A stretch of DNA of 45,314 nt from Vibrio tasmaniensis 1F-187 (GTDB taxonomy: Bacteria > Pseudomonadota > Gammaproteobacteria > Enterobacterales > Vibrionaceae). A program made the translations under genes and the position numbers. Location: positions 1 through 45,314 of the forward strand of contig NZ_AJZM02000397.1 of NCBI RefSeq assembly GCF_000272405.2, in the 5' to 3' direction. Below the pieces are notes generated by a model, which searched no databases, was not told where the DNA came from, and saw only the letters and a program-made list of their open reading frames with translations. Positions 27,394 through 37,856 of the stretch are shown piece after piece (position 1 is the stretch's first letter; every line of letters begins with the position of its first letter).

Positions 27394-28023
27394 ATGCAAC
27401 AGTATGACAATCAACGACATGAGTTTACTCCGCAAGATGTGGAAATAGTCTCAAAAGAGACGCTGTTTCGTGGTTTTTTCAAAATGGTTAAGTACACATT
27501 TAAACATAGACTGTTTGAGGGCGGCTGGAGCCAACCAATCGAGCGTGAGATGTTTGAGCGTGGACATGCTGCCGCTTTGCTACCTTATGATCCTGTACGT
27601 GACGAAGTCGTGATCGTCGAACAGATCCGTGTCGGTGCTCTAGAGCATGAGAACCCGTGGCAATACGAAATTGTTGCAGGGATTATTGATACCGACGAAT
27701 CACCACAAGATGTTGCTTGTCGTGAGGCGATGGAAGAAGCGGGGGTCGACGTCGGATCTGTATTGCCTATTACTTCGTATTATCCTTCATCCGGAGGTTG
27801 CTCAGAAAAGCTCGACGTCTTTGTTGGTTGTGTTGACGCCACGACAGCAAAAGGGGTTCACGGATTGGATTACGAAGGTGAAGATATTCGAGTACAAGTG
27901 ATGAGTCGCGAAGCCGCTTATCAATTAGTAAAAGACGGTGTGTTTGAAAATGGCGCCACGATAATCGCGCTGCAGTGGCTACAATTGAACTACCAAGAAT
28001 TACAGTCAGAGTGGATAGATTAA
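27394..28023 (+). CDS. nudF: ADP-ribose pyrophosphatase NudF
   Basis: A Nudix hydrolase that splits ADP-ribose into AMP and ribose-5-phosphate, limiting toxic ADP-ribose. The 209-residue protein has a complete Nudix box: G, five residues, E, seven residues, then REAMEEAGV (within about 99-121). It also has the ADP-ribose pyrophosphatase feature of an upstream dimerisation segment beginning RHEFTPQDVEI. The ATG at 27394 follows GTGAGGT; a frame from 27382 adds four residues without merit. It begins the plus-strand cluster nudF-yqiB-cpdA-yqiA and is separated from yqiB by only four bases. Confidence 0.95.
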   Translation: MQQYDNQRHEFTPQDVEIVSKETLFRGFFKMVKYTFKHRLFEGGWSQPIEREMFERGHAAALLPYDPVRDEVVIVEQIRVGALEHENPWQYEIVAGIIDTDESPQDVACREAMEEAGVDVGSVLPITSYYPSSGGCSEKLDVFVGCVDATTAKGVHGLDYEGEDIRVQVMSREAAYQLVKDGVFENGATIIALQWLQLNYQELQSEWID

Positions 28024-28027
28024 CGTC

Positions 28028-28468
28028 ATGCCAAATATAGCAGTCAAAAAACCGTATCATGTCGATCTGGCTGAATTGATGCGAGTTTACGAGACTAACT
28101 ATGCCAAACTTAATGCTCTGTTACCGGTTGAGCATGAGGTTGGTGACGTTCGCTGTTACCAAGCCGTTAATATGGTGTATCAATTGACAGTGAATGAGGT
28201 CACAAAATACACCACATTAATAGATATATGTCAGAGTGACGCGATGCCAGTGTTTCCTTTGCCAAAAATGTCTGTCAGGCTATATCACGACGCTCGAGTT
28301 GCAGAAGTGTGCGCTAGCGGGGATTTTTCGCGAGTCAAAGCAAAATATGACTATCCCAACACAAAACTTCTGCAAAAGGATGAGAAATTTCAATTGAACA
28401 AATTTCTTGGGGAATGGTTAACGTTTTGTTTAAAAACGGGTATCAGCCGAACTCCAGTTTCTTTTTAA
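28028..28468 (+). CDS. yqiB: DUF1249 family protein YqiB
   Basis: A 146-residue soluble protein of the DUF1249 family. Features visible are the start KKPYHVDLAELMRVYETNYAKL, the central YTTLIDICQ, and PKMSVRLYHDARVAEVC. No catalytic motif or membrane helix is evident, and the molecular function is not established. It lies between nudF and cpdA in the same order as in E. coli, 4 bases after nudF, so it is co-transcribed with it. Confidence 0.9.
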   Translation: MPNIAVKKPYHVDLAELMRVYETNYAKLNALLPVEHEVGDVRCYQAVNMVYQLTVNEVTKYTTLIDICQSDAMPVFPLPKMSVRLYHDARVAEVCASGDFSRVKAKYDYPNTKLLQKDEKFQLNKFLGEWLTFCLKTGISRTPVSF

Positions 28469-28527
28469 TTGAGCCTATTTAAAAACACTTTTAAAGTCTA
28501 AACAGTAACGTATCTGGATTTGTTATT

Positions 28528-29352
28528 TTGGAATTATCACACACTTCAAAATTTGATGAGAGCAGTATTAAGCTTGTACAGCTAACGGACACGCATTTAT
28601 TTGCGCCGAGCAATGGCAGCTTATTAAGCATCAACACTCAAGATAGCTTTCGTGCTGTAGTCGATGCCATTGTTAGTCAGGGCTTTGACTATCAAGCGAT
28701 TTTAGCAACCGGTGATATTTCTCAAGATCACAGTGCTGAGTCGTACCAAAAATTTGAGTCAGGAATTCAACCTTTGGATAAACCGTGTTACTGGTTGCCA
28801 GGGAATCATGACTTCAAACCGAATATGGGCAGTGTTTTACCATCACCACAAATACAGTGCGTTGAGCATGTCTTGCTAGGTAATAATTGGCAGATGGTGA
28901 TGCTGGACTCGCAAGTGGTTGGCGTGCCTCACGGACGTCTCAGTGATCAACAGCTTGATCTACTAGAACAAAAGCTAACCGAATTTCCCGAACGTAATAC
29001 CTTGGTTCTGCTGCACCACCATCCACTATTGGTTGGCAGTGCATGGCTGGATCAACATAATCTGAAAGATGCTGATCAATTTTGGGAAGTGGTTCAACAG
29101 CACACCAATGTGAAAGCCGTACTGTGTGGTCACGTTCATCAAGACATGAATCGAGATCATCATGGTGTACAAGTCATGGCAACACCGTCGACTTGTGTGC
29201 AATTCAAACCTAATTCAGATGACTTTGCGGTTGATACTTTGTCGCCTGGTTGGAGAGAGATTGAATTGCATCAAGATGGATCAGTAAGCACGCAAGTTCG
29301 CCGTTTACCTCATGGACAATTCTTACCTGATTTTGAAGCGGCAGGTTATTGA
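28528..29352 (+). CDS. cpdA: 3',5'-cyclic AMP phosphodiesterase CpdA
   Basis: CpdA hydrolyses cAMP to AMP, tempering CRP signalling. The 274-residue protein is a class III metallophosphoesterase with every metal-binding block visible: LTDTHLFAP (about 19-27), ATGDISQDH, PGNHDFKP, LLHHHPLLVGS and CGHVHQDMN. The likely start is a TTG at 28528 with only a weak upstream purine site, and no earlier ATG fits, so initiation may be inefficient. It follows yqiB by 59 bases. Its TGA overlaps the yqiA ATG by one base. Confidence 0.93.
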   Translation: MELSHTSKFDESSIKLVQLTDTHLFAPSNGSLLSINTQDSFRAVVDAIVSQGFDYQAILATGDISQDHSAESYQKFESGIQPLDKPCYWLPGNHDFKPNMGSVLPSPQIQCVEHVLLGNNWQMVMLDSQVVGVPHGRLSDQQLDLLEQKLTEFPERNTLVLLHHHPLLVGSAWLDQHNLKDADQFWEVVQQHTNVKAVLCGHVHQDMNRDHHGVQVMATPSTCVQFKPNSDDFAVDTLSPGWREIELHQDGSVSTQVRRLPHGQFLPDFEAAGY

Positions 29353-29957
29353 TGTTTGATTCTGAACAGCAAGCCGCTAAGCCGCCACTGCTTCTCTATA
29401 TTCACGGTTTTAACAGTTCATCACGTTCTCACAAAGCAACGGTGATGGCTGACTATTGCGCGGAGCATCGTCCTGATATCAAGGTGATGACACCTCAACT
29501 GCCGAGTTTTCCTCAGCAAGCGGCCATTTATTTGCAGCAATTGGTGGAGCAATATAAAGAGCAATATCAGATAGCGTTGGTAGGTAGTTCTTTGGGTGGC
29601 TATCTTTCAACATGGCTGAATACTCACTATGGCTTTAAAGCTGTGGTTGTGAACCCAGCCGTTAAGCCGTATGAGCTTCTTGCTGACTATTTAGGTGAAC
29701 AAGTAAATCCATATACAGAAGAGCGATATGTTCTGGAAACAAAACATATCAATGAACTGAAGGCGTTAGAGGTTCCGGCTATCGCTCAGCCGAGTGACTT
29801 CTGGTTACTTCAGCAAACGGAAGACGAAGTTCTGGATTACCGACAAGCGGTAGAGAAGTACCAAGGTGCAGTACAGACAGTAGAAGAGGGGGGGGATCAT
29901 AGCTTTGTCAATTTTGAACGCTATCCCCAGCAAATCATCACCTTTCTAAATCTTTAA
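29352..29957 (+). CDS. yqiA: YqiA-family esterase (alpha/beta hydrolase)
   Basis: A 201-residue protein of the UPF0227/YqiA esterase family with an alpha/beta-hydrolase fold. LLYIHGFNSSSRSHKA forms the first strand and oxyanion region. The nucleophile elbow GSSLGGYLS supplies the serine, and GGDHSFVNFERYPQQI supplies the C-terminal histidine. The E. coli homologue acts on short-chain acyl esters; the natural substrate is unknown. The ATG at 29352 shares its A with the cpdA stop TGA, a coupled junction. It is the last gene before a roughly 240-base gap leading to parE, in which I see no clear terminator. Confidence 0.92.
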   Translation: MFDSEQQAAKPPLLLYIHGFNSSSRSHKATVMADYCAEHRPDIKVMTPQLPSFPQQAAIYLQQLVEQYKEQYQIALVGSSLGGYLSTWLNTHYGFKAVVVNPAVKPYELLADYLGEQVNPYTEERYVLETKHINELKALEVPAIAQPSDFWLLQQTEDEVLDYRQAVEKYQGAVQTVEEGGDHSFVNFERYPQQIITFLNL

Positions 29958-30196
29958 TCTGTTTCACCAATCAAGTAATTTTCTCTTGTTTGACTGTTAT
30001 TTCATCTATCAGTGGTGAAATATCATAGTTTGATGCCTTAGTTTTTGAACTAGCTTGACATCATTACTCAGCTTCCAGACTATATTCCCCAATACTTCGC
30101 TCGTTCGCTCTACTATGACGGTTCATAGTAATGATTTCGCTTTAGTCAAACTAGAGCCAGCGAACTGACGCAAACTTTTTGAGTAAACTCCGTATT

Positions 30197-32077
30197 ATGA
30201 CTGAACAATATAATGCAAAAGACCTTGAGGTACTTGAAGGTCTCGACCCCGTGCGACATCGCCCGGGAATGTATACCGAGACAGAAAGACCAAACCACCT
30301 TGCCCAAGAAGTCATTGATAACTCGGTTGATGAAGCACTAGCGGGACACGCTAAGAAGATTAAAGTCGTGTTGCATGCTGACCAATCGTTAGAAGTGACG
30401 GATGATGGCCGTGGTATGCCTGTTGATATCCACCCTGAAAAAGGGATCTCAGGTGTTGAGCTGATTTTAACTAAGCTCCACTCTGGCGGTAAGTTCTCGA
30501 ACAATAACTACAAGTTTTCAGGTGGTTTGCACGGGGTAGGTATCTCGGTGGTAAACGCGTTGTCAAAACGTGTTGAAGTGACGGTTCGCCGTGACGGTCA
30601 GGTACATGAAATTGCCCTTGAAGGTGGTCATGCCGTAACGGATCTTACTGTGACAGGTACTTGTGGTCATCGCAATACAGGTACGACGGTACATTTTTGG
30701 CCAGATCCAAAATATTTCGATAGCTCTAAATTTTCGACACTTCGTCTAATTAACAACCTACGTGCAAAAGCAGTTCTTTGCCCAGGTTTAGAAATTACCT
30801 TTGTCGACAAGGTTGGCGGTGAAGAACATAAATGGTTCTATGAAGATGGCCTAAAAGACTACCTTGCCGAAGGCGTGAAAGGTTACACCTTACTTCCTGA
30901 AGAACCGTATGTTGGCGAATTCGTAGCTGAAACAGAAATGGCAAACTGGGCGATCATTTGGCAGCCAGAAGGCGGTGATATGATCACCGAAAGTTACGTG
31001 AACTTAGTACCGACTAAACAAGGTGGTACACACGTAAACGGTCTTCGCCAAGGTCTGCTTGATGCAATGCGTGAGTTCTGTGAATTCCGCAACTTGCTAC
31101 CACGTGGGGTTAAGCTAACGGGCGACGATATTTTCGATCGCTGTTCGTACGTACTCTCGGTGAAGATGCAAGATCCGCAGTTTGCTGGTCAAACAAAAGA
31201 GCGCTTGTCTTCTCGTCAAACCGCTGCGTTTGTTTCTGGTGTGGTAAAAGATGCGTTTAGCTTGTGGTTGAACGAAAAGCCACAATTGGCAGAACAGTTA
31301 GCAGAAGCTTGTATTGCGAATGCTCACCGCCGTATGCGCGCAAGCAAAAAGGTTGTGCGTAAGAAAATCGCGTCAGGCCCAGCACTGCCGGGTAAGCTAA
31401 CGGACTGTTCGGTTCAAGACTTAAGCCGTACCGAAATCTTCTTCGTGGAAGGGGACTCGGCGGGTGGTTCTGCTAAACAAGCTCGTGATCGTGAGTTCCA
31501 AGCGGTGATGCCACTTCGAGGTAAGATCCTAAATACATGGGAAGTGTCAGCGGACCAAGTATTGGCTTCACAGGAAGTACATGATATTTCGGTTGCTCTG
31601 GGTATCGATCCCGATAACGATGACTTGTCAGGCCTGCGTTACGGTAAGATCTGTATCCTTGCCGATGCGGACTCGGATGGTCTTCATATCGCGACACTGC
31701 TATGTGCACTATTTACTCGCCATTTCCATGCATTGGTTGAAGCGGGTCATATCTATGTGGCAATGCCCCCTCTGTATCGTATCGATTGCGGTAAAGAAGT
31801 GTTCTACGCACTCGATGACGCAGAGAAAGACGGTGTGCTTGAGCGACTATCGCAGAAGAAAGCCAAGATCAACGTGCAACGATTCAAAGGTCTGGGTGAA
31901 ATGAACCCACTTCAGTTGCGTGAAACCACCATGGATCCAAACACCCGTCGCCTTGTTCAATTAACGATTGATGACAACGAAGCGACCAACGAGATGATGG
32001 ACATGCTGCTTGGTAAAAAACGTGCAGATGATCGCCGTACATGGCTACAGACTAACGGTGATATGGCCGAGGTATAA
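30197..32077 (+). CDS. parE: DNA topoisomerase IV subunit B ParE
   Basis: ParE is the ATPase subunit of topoisomerase IV, which decatenates daughter chromosomes. The GHKL ATPase domain shows DNSVDEALAGHA, DDGRGMPVDIHPEKG and GGLHGVGISVVNAL. The TOPRIM metal-binding region shows FFVEGDSAGGSAKQARDRE and ADADSDGLHI, the latter with S where V is found in GyrB. The 626-residue length is normal. The ATG at 30197 gives the family start MTEQYNAKDLEVLEGLDPVR; a TTG six codons earlier is possible. parC follows after three bases, so the two subunits are produced together. Confidence 0.97.
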   Translation: MTEQYNAKDLEVLEGLDPVRHRPGMYTETERPNHLAQEVIDNSVDEALAGHAKKIKVVLHADQSLEVTDDGRGMPVDIHPEKGISGVELILTKLHSGGKFSNNNYKFSGGLHGVGISVVNALSKRVEVTVRRDGQVHEIALEGGHAVTDLTVTGTCGHRNTGTTVHFWPDPKYFDSSKFSTLRLINNLRAKAVLCPGLEITFVDKVGGEEHKWFYEDGLKDYLAEGVKGYTLLPEEPYVGEFVAETEMANWAIIWQPEGGDMITESYVNLVPTKQGGTHVNGLRQGLLDAMREFCEFRNLLPRGVKLTGDDIFDRCSYVLSVKMQDPQFAGQTKERLSSRQTAAFVSGVVKDAFSLWLNEKPQLAEQLAEACIANAHRRMRASKKVVRKKIASGPALPGKLTDCSVQDLSRTEIFFVEGDSAGGSAKQARDREFQAVMPLRGKILNTWEVSADQVLASQEVHDISVALGIDPDNDDLSGLRYGKICILADADSDGLHIATLLCALFTRHFHALVEAGHIYVAMPPLYRIDCGKEVFYALDDAEKDGVLERLSQKKAKINVQRFKGLGEMNPLQLRETTMDPNTRRLVQLTIDDNEATNEMMDMLLGKKRADDRRTWLQTNGDMAEV

Positions 32078-32080
32078 TGG

Positions 32081-34339
32081 ATGTCTAACGAAATTACATA
32101 TGATGGCGTTGAACAGCTGCCAATGCGCAAGTTCACCGAAGATGCCTACTTAAATTACTCAATGTACGTGATCATGGATCGTGCATTACCGTATATCGGT
32201 GATGGCTTGAAGCCAGTACAGCGTCGTATTATCTACGCGATGTCTGAGCTGGGCTTATCAGCTGCATCGAAATACAAAAAATCAGCACGTACCGTTGGTG
32301 ACGTATTAGGTAAGTATCACCCACACGGTGACTCTGCTTGTTACGAAGCGATGGTATTGATGGCGCAGCCTTTCTCCTACCGCTACCCATTGGTAGATGG
32401 TCAAGGTAACTGGGGTGCTCCGGACGACCCGAAATCGTTCGCTGCAATGCGTTATACCGAAGCGAAATTGTCTAAGTTTGCTGAGGTTCTGCTAGGTGAA
32501 CTAGGTCAAGGCACCGTTGATTGGCAACCAAACTTTGATGGCACCATGAAAGAGCCTCAAATGTTGCCTGCACGTCTGCCTCACATCTTACTTAACGGTA
32601 TTACTGGTATCGCGGTAGGTATGGCGACTGACATCCCGCCTCACAATGTCCGTGAAGTGGCGAACGCAGCGATTCACTTGATTGATACGCCGAAAGCTGA
32701 ACTTCCAGATGTGATGGGTTTCATTCAAGGCCCTGATTACCCGACAGAGGCTGAGATTATTTCGCCGAAGTCGGACATCGAAAAGATCTACCGTACAGGA
32801 CGTGGCAGTATCAAGATGCGCGCGGTTTGGCACAAGGAAGGCTCTGATATTGTTATCACGGCTTTACCTCATCAAGTGTCAGGTGCGAAATTACTTGAGC
32901 AAATTGCTAACCAGATGCGCGCTAAGAAGCTGCCAATGGTTGACGACTTGCGTGATGAATCGGATCACGAGAACCCAACTCGCATCGTTGTCGTTCCTCG
33001 TTCAAACCGTATCGACTGTGACCAATTGATGAGTCACCTATTCGCTTCGACGGATCTAGAGAAAAACTTCCGCGTTAACTTGAACATGATTGGTTTAGAC
33101 AATCGTCCTCAAGTTAAAGGCCTAGTTCAAATTCTGAAAGAGTGGATTGAGTTCCGTCGCACGACCGTTCGCCGTCGTTTGCAGTACCGTTTAGATAAAG
33201 TACTAGCACGTTTGCACATTTTAGAAGGTTTGCTTGCTGCCTATCTTAATATCGATGAAGTGATTGAAATCATTCGTACAGAAGACGAACCATGTCCTGT
33301 ATTGATGAGCCGTTTCAACATTTCTGAAATTCAAGCCAATGCGATTCTTGATATCAAACTTCGTAACTTAGCTAAGTTAGAAGAGTTTAAAATCCGAGCG
33401 GAACAAGAAGAGCTTGAAGCTGAACGCGAAAAGCTTGAAAAGCTACTCGGTTCAGAGCGTCGCTTGAATACGTTGATCAAGAAAGAAATCCAAGCAGATG
33501 CAGATAAATACGGCGATGATCGTCGTTCACCTCTGATTGAGCGTGCTGAAGCGAAAGCGCTAACAGAACGTGACTTAGTACCAAGCGAACCAATCACGGT
33601 TGTGTTGTCTGAGAAAGGTTGGATTCGTCATGCTAAAGGGCATGAAGTTGATGCTGAAGGCTTGAACTACAAATCTGGTGATAAGTTCTTAGCGAGTGCT
33701 AAGGGTAAGAGTAACCAACAAGCGGTGTTCCTTGGCAGTGATGGCCGAAGCTACTCCCTTGAATCTCATTCATTACCGTCGGCACGTAGCCAAGGTGAGC
33801 CAATTACAGGCCGCCTGAACGTCAGCCCTGGTACTTCGATTCGCCAAGTGGTGATGGGAGAGAATGAACAATTATGGTTAGTCGGTTCTGATGCAGGTTA
33901 TGGCTTTGTTTGTAAGGGTAGCGATCTGCTGTCAAAGAACAAGAGCGGTAAAGCGTTAGTTAACTTGCCACAAGCTTCTGAAGTGATGTTGCCAAGCCCT
34001 ATTGCAGATCTGGACAGTAACCAGATTCTGGCGATTACTAACCAAGGCCGTATGTTGTTGTTCCCTATTAAAGACCTACCTCAGCTGAGCAAAGGTAAAG
34101 GCAACAAGATCATCAACATCCCTTCTGCGAAAGCAAAAGAGCGAGAAGAGTTTGTATCGCATCTGATGGCTATTCCAGAGAATGCAACGCTGACTATTTA
34201 CGCGGGCAAACGTAAACTTGGCTTGAAACCTGCGGATCTTGAAAACTTCCGTGGTGAGCGTGGTCGTCGTGGTGGTCTGCTCCCAAGAGGTTTGCAGCGT
34301 GTGACTCGTATCGATATCGATGAACCTAGTGACGCTTAG
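32081..34339 (+). CDS. parC: DNA topoisomerase IV subunit A ParC
   Basis: ParC is the DNA-cleaving subunit. The 752-residue protein has the winged-helix core with active-site Tyr125 in [10 protein letters not shown] and the quinolone-resistance region [13 protein letters not shown]. Ser85 and Glu89 in that region are the wild-type residues, so no target-site quinolone change is seen there. A coiled-coil arm with a [17 protein letters not shown] stretch and a C-terminal beta-pinwheel-type domain follow. The ATG has a GAGGTATAATGG site in the parE end. The terminator at 34378-34405 closes the parE-parC unit. Confidence 0.97.
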   Translation: MSNEITYDGVEQLPMRKFTEDAYLNYSMYVIMDRALPYIGDGLKPVQRRIIYAMSELGLSAASKYKKSARTVGDVLGKYHPHGDSACYEAMVLMAQPFSYRYPLVDGQGNWGAPDDPKSFAAMRYTEAKLSKFAEVLLGELGQGTVDWQPNFDGTMKEPQMLPARLPHILLNGITGIAVGMATDIPPHNVREVANAAIHLIDTPKAELPDVMGFIQGPDYPTEAEIISPKSDIEKIYRTGRGSIKMRAVWHKEGSDIVITALPHQVSGAKLLEQIANQMRAKKLPMVDDLRDESDHENPTRIVVVPRSNRIDCDQLMSHLFASTDLEKNFRVNLNMIGLDNRPQVKGLVQILKEWIEFRRTTVRRRLQYRLDKVLARLHILEGLLAAYLNIDEVIEIIRTEDEPCPVLMSRFNISEIQANAILDIKLRNLAKLEEFKIRAEQEELEAEREKLEKLLGSERRLNTLIKKEIQADADKYGDDRRSPLIERAEAKALTERDLVPSEPITVVLSEKGWIRHAKGHEVDAEGLNYKSGDKFLASAKGKSNQQAVFLGSDGRSYSLESHSLPSARSQGEPITGRLNVSPGTSIRQVVMGENEQLWLVGSDAGYGFVCKGSDLLSKNKSGKALVNLPQASEVMLPSPIADLDSNQILAITNQGRMLLFPIKDLPQLSKGKGNKIINIPSAKAKEREEFVSHLMAIPENATLTIYAGKRKLGLKPADLENFRGERGRRGGLLPRGLQRVTRIDIDEPSDA

Positions 34340-34377
34340 TTTTGATTGAGTTTATCATTAGCTTTGATTGATAAAAG

Positions 34378-34405
34378 AAAACCCAGCTTAAGAGCTGGGT
34401 TTTTT
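34378..34405 (+). terminator. Terminator after parC
   Basis: AAAACCCAGCT pairs with AGCTGGGTTTT around TAAG, with a T run. It lies 38 bases past the parC stop. Confidence 0.9.
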
Positions 34406-34476
34406 GTATCTATACTTTTTGTCTCTGTAATTGGCGGTTTGAGTTGCTCGCTATTAGCAATCAAACTAAATAAAGA

Positions 34477-35541
34477 CTACAGGCGTGTGTCTTCGGTAAT
34501 GGTGACCTTGAGTGTCTTGTTTTCACCTTTTCGCAATACACCAACATCAATGATAGTACCCGGGCGAAGGTCAGTAACTATGTCCATTACGCTCTGTCGT
34601 CCGCTAATTTGGGTGTTGTTGATGCTGATAATGATATCTTGTGCTTCAAAGCCGGCATCGGCTGCAGGGCCATCCGGGTCAATGCCTAAAACAACAATGC
34701 CACCGATGTTCTTAGTACCGAGCAAGCGTGATGTCACCGAATTGATGTCTTGTCCGTCGATACCAATATAACCACGAATGACACGACCATCGGCGATGAT
34801 CTTCTCCATGATTTTATTAGCAAGTGAGTAGGGGATTGCAAATGAGATCCCGTAGGTTTCCATGTCGGTAGCTTGTTGGAAAGAAGCCGTGTTGATTCCG
34901 ACGAGCTCACCTTGTGAGTTAACCAGTGCACCACCTGAGTTACCTTCATTGATTGCGGCATCAGTCTGGATAAAGGCTTGGTGACCATCTGCACTGATCG
35001 AAGAACGACCTGTTGCAGAGATAATGCCAAAGGTTGTCGTTTGCCCTAGGTTGTATGGGTTACCGATAGCCAGCACCACGTCGCCGACATTTGCTTTGTA
35101 ATTCGGGTTCAGTGGAATAACAGGTAAGTTGTCACCGCTGACTCGGAGTATCGCAATATCGGTGCGTTTGTCTGAGCCGACAAGTTGTGCGGCAGCTACT
35201 CGTCCGTCTTGAAGTGCCACGACTATTTGGTCAGCTTGAGCAACAACATGGAAGTTGGTAATGATGTAGCCTTTTTCACTAACAATCACCCCTGAACCTA
35301 ATCCTTGAGTTAGTAGCTTGTTGCGATCGCTTTCTGCGTATTTACGACTATAAATATTGACCACAGCGGGTGCAGCTCGTCGCACCGCTTGGTTAAATGA
35401 GACCTGAAGAGAGCCAATATTATCGACTTGAGGGTTCGTGACGTCTGCAACAATCGCCGGCCTTAAACTCGGGAATGCGAGAAGAATAAGCGCCGCTGAA
35501 ACGAGTCCAAGGGAAATAGAACGAAATAGAAAGGACAGCAT
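34477..35541 (-). CDS. degS: Inner-membrane site-1 protease DegS
   Basis: DegS senses unfolded outer-membrane porin C-termini through its PDZ domain and cleaves the anti-sigma factor RseA, starting the sigmaE envelope stress cascade. The 354-residue protein has one N-terminal transmembrane anchor (about 5-25). It has a trypsin-like domain with His in TNFHVVAQ, Asp in TDIAILRV and Ser in GNSGGALV, and a single PDZ domain (RGYIGIDGQDI to the end). The ATG at 35541 follows GAGGGAAAC; the longer frame from 35574 lacks support. It sits downstream of degQ on the same strand but is separated by a strong terminator, so it probably has its own promoter. Confidence 0.96.
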   Translation of the reverse strand: MLSFLFRSISLGLVSAALILLAFPSLRPAIVADVTNPQVDNIGSLQVSFNQAVRRAAPAVVNIYSRKYAESDRNKLLTQGLGSGVIVSEKGYIITNFHVVAQADQIVVALQDGRVAAAQLVGSDKRTDIAILRVSGDNLPVIPLNPNYKANVGDVVLAIGNPYNLGQTTTFGIISATGRSSISADGHQAFIQTDAAINEGNSGGALVNSQGELVGINTASFQQATDMETYGISFAIPYSLANKIMEKIIADGRVIRGYIGIDGQDINSVTSRLLGTKNIGGIVVLGIDPDGPAADAGFEAQDIIISINNTQISGRQSVMDIVTDLRPGTIIDVGVLRKGENKTLKVTITEDTRL

Positions 35542-35629
35542 GTTTCCCTCTTCAACAAGTAAGGTATGAAGCATCCGTCAATGGATGACTGACTTGATTA
35601 TCAGTGAAGCATAGCATTTTGATTGATCT

Positions 35630-35678
35630 AAAGAAAAGGGAGACTGAGTAAGTTTAAAGCAAACTTACTCAGTCTCCC
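35630..35678 (-). terminator. Long-stem terminator after degQ
   Basis: An 18-bp perfect stem (35638-35655 with 35661-35678) encloses a 5-nt loop. On the minus strand it is followed by TTTTCTTT. It lies just past the degQ stop and insulates degS from degQ transcription. Confidence 0.88.
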
Positions 35679-35699
35679 TGTAATTACGCTGACGTATGG

Positions 35700-37055
35700 C
35701 TATCGAATAACTAGATAGATAGTCCTATCGTCTCGCTGGATATTAAGTGCCAATACGCCAGGTTGTTTTTCAAGAATCTTTCTAAATTCAGCAAGGTTCT
35801 TAACTGGTTGGCGGTTTACCCCGATGATGATGTCATCTTTAAGAAGCTGATAAGCTTCTGCTGGCGAACCTTGAGCGACACTTGATACCTTGACGCCTGT
35901 CGCTGAATCGCTGTCGGTTGTGTTGGTGAGCTCTGCACCGGCAAGTCCTTCATGGAGCTTTTCAGCTTGTGTCTTACTATTTGTGGATTCACCAAGCGTG
36001 ACGTCAAAGGTCTTATTCTTACCGTCACGAACCACGCCTAACTCGATCTGTTTACCTGCACCTAAGGTGGCTACTTTGGCTCTTAACTCACTAAAAGTAT
36101 CAATACGCTTACCGTTAATGGAGATAATGACATCGCCCGCTTTCAATCCGGCTTTGTCTGCAGCACTGTCGGGTACAATTTGGCTAACAAAAGCACCTTT
36201 GCTGGACTCATAACCAAGCGCTTCAGCCAATTCCGAGGTGACCTCTCCACCTTGGACACCAAGCATGCCACGTTTTACTTCACCGAAATCGAGAATCTGT
36301 TCAGTCAGGTTTGTCATCATATTGGATGGAATGGCAAAGCCGATACCGACATTGCCTCCGTTAGGTCCTAGGATGGCCGTGTTGATACCAATCAGTTCAC
36401 CGTTAAGATTCACTAACGCACCTCCAGAGTTACCACTGTTAATCGCGGCATCGGTTTGAATGAAGTTTTCGAAGTTCTCTAGATTGAGACCGCTACGTCC
36501 TAACGCTGAAACGATACCGGATGTTACGGTTTGACCAAGCCCAAATGGGTTGCCGATAGCCACACTGAAATCGCCGACTCTCAATTTGTCGGAATCTGCG
36601 ACTTTTATCTGGGTAAGGTTTTTGGCTGTTTCGAGTTTTAATAGCGCGATATCAGACATCTGGTCGCCGCCGATGAGTTCTGCATCGTATTCTCGACCAT
36701 CATGCAGTTTTACTTTGATATTGTCGGCACCATTGATGACATGGTAATTGGTGACAATATGGCCTTTCTTGGCATCAATGATGACACCAGAGCCTAGCCC
36801 GCGAAATGGACGCTCTCGTGTTTGTTCTGGACCAAAAAAGAATTGAAATTGTTCAGGGATTTGCTGACGTTGTACCTGTTTGCCTTCTACGGCAATACTA
36901 ACCACAGCGGGGGTTACTTGTTCAAGCATAGGAGCAAGGCTTGGTAATTGTTCATTACCCACACTTAATGGAAGTGCGGCTGTAGCTTGAATGGGGGTGA
37001 TGATTGAACTTAAGCTTAAAGTCAGTACTGATAAAGCAAGCAAAGGTTTTTTCAT
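35700..37055 (-). CDS. degQ: Periplasmic serine endoprotease DegQ/DegP family
   Basis: A periplasmic HtrA protease that degrades misfolded envelope proteins as an oligomer. The signal peptide runs to about residue 26 (LSSIITPIQATA). The protease domain has His in TNYHVINGAD, Asp in SDIALLKL and Ser in GNSGGALVNL. Two PDZ domains follow (first beginning KRGMLGVQGGE, second around VSSVAQGSPAEAYQLL). About 451 residues and a short LA loop (FFFGPEQTRERPFRG) favour DegQ over DegP. Two adjacent ATGs exist; the second (37055) has better spacing to GAGGAG. It is followed by a terminator and then degS. Confidence 0.94.
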   Translation of the reverse strand: MKKPLLALSVLTLSLSSIITPIQATAALPLSVGNEQLPSLAPMLEQVTPAVVSIAVEGKQVQRQQIPEQFQFFFGPEQTRERPFRGLGSGVIIDAKKGHIVTNYHVINGADNIKVKLHDGREYDAELIGGDQMSDIALLKLETAKNLTQIKVADSDKLRVGDFSVAIGNPFGLGQTVTSGIVSALGRSGLNLENFENFIQTDAAINSGNSGGALVNLNGELIGINTAILGPNGGNVGIGFAIPSNMMTNLTEQILDFGEVKRGMLGVQGGEVTSELAEALGYESSKGAFVSQIVPDSAADKAGLKAGDVIISINGKRIDTFSELRAKVATLGAGKQIELGVVRDGKNKTFDVTLGESTNSKTQAEKLHEGLAGAELTNTTDSDSATGVKVSSVAQGSPAEAYQLLKDDIIIGVNRQPVKNLAEFRKILEKQPGVLALNIQRDDRTIYLVIR

Positions 37056-37181
37056 CATAAACTCCTCTCTAGTTAAGGTCTTAACCCTCTTATACGTTTA
37101 ATAAGTATGAGAAGTTTCAAATGACCTGAGTGAAAGTTATGACTCAAAAACCTTTGTAAAGTTCACAGAAGTGTTAAATGT

Positions 37182-37637
37182 TTACGATGCTTTTGCTGTA
37201 ACGACATCTGGAGCATCCATGATTTCTTTCTTCTGCTCGGTAAATAAACCCGTTGCGCCATTAGCGTAATCTTTCGGTTGTTCTTCAAGCGTTGACTCTT
37301 TAACTGAAGACTTATCTTGTGGCTTATCCGAATGAGCAGCGGCTGTTTTCACAAATGGGTTGTCTTGCTCTGGCAGGTTAGGGAGTAGCTCTGAGCTTGT
37401 TTTTTCCATGTGTTGGTAAAGCTTTGTATAGTCCTTACCTAAGGTGTCCAACATTTCTGCTGATTTCGCAAAGTGGTCAGCTAGCTCTTGTCGCTGCTGT
37501 TCCAGGGCAAACTTTGCGCTATCTAATTCTTTCTGTACGTTCTTTTGTTTTTTGTATTCAGGTGTCATGAGACGAGAAATAGCGACCCCTAAAATAACTC
37601 CGACTAGTAAACCGGCAACGGCATACATCCAAGGCAT
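37182..37637 (-). CDS. zapG: Cell division protein ZapG (YhcB, DUF1043)
   Basis: A 151-residue inner-membrane protein with one N-terminal transmembrane helix (PWMYAVAGLLVGVILGVAISRL). A cytoplasmic coiled coil follows (about 30-95, KKQKNVQKELDSAKFALEQQ) and then a disordered polar tail. DUF1043/YhcB of E. coli is linked to coordination of division, peptidoglycan and envelope growth. Its place upstream of degQ/degS and divergent from zapE matches E. coli (yhcM-yhcB-degQ-degS). A CAAGGAGCT site (GGAG) precedes the start on the minus strand. Confidence 0.92.
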   Translation of the reverse strand: MPWMYAVAGLLVGVILGVAISRLMTPEYKKQKNVQKELDSAKFALEQQRQELADHFAKSAEMLDTLGKDYTKLYQHMEKTSSELLPNLPEQDNPFVKTAAAHSDKPQDKSSVKESTLEEQPKDYANGATGLFTEQKKEIMDAPDVVTAKAS

Positions 37638-37856
37638 AACAGCTCCTTATTATTGTTTTTTAACATGTTTGTTACTGCTTAGTTACACGTGATACAGCTC
37701 CATGGTACTATGAGAAAGCCGCAGTATAAAGAGAAATGCGTGTGCGCTAGTTAGCAGTTTGATGCTGCATTATTCACCGCATAGCGACATGTCTCATACT
37801 GTTTGGGCTCATTTTTATTTGCTGTCTGATATCGCTTTCATTGTGGAAATGTCGTC

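Noticed and set aside
32321..32350. Quinolone-resistance substitution in parC
   Set aside because: Ser85 and Glu89 are the susceptible-type residues.
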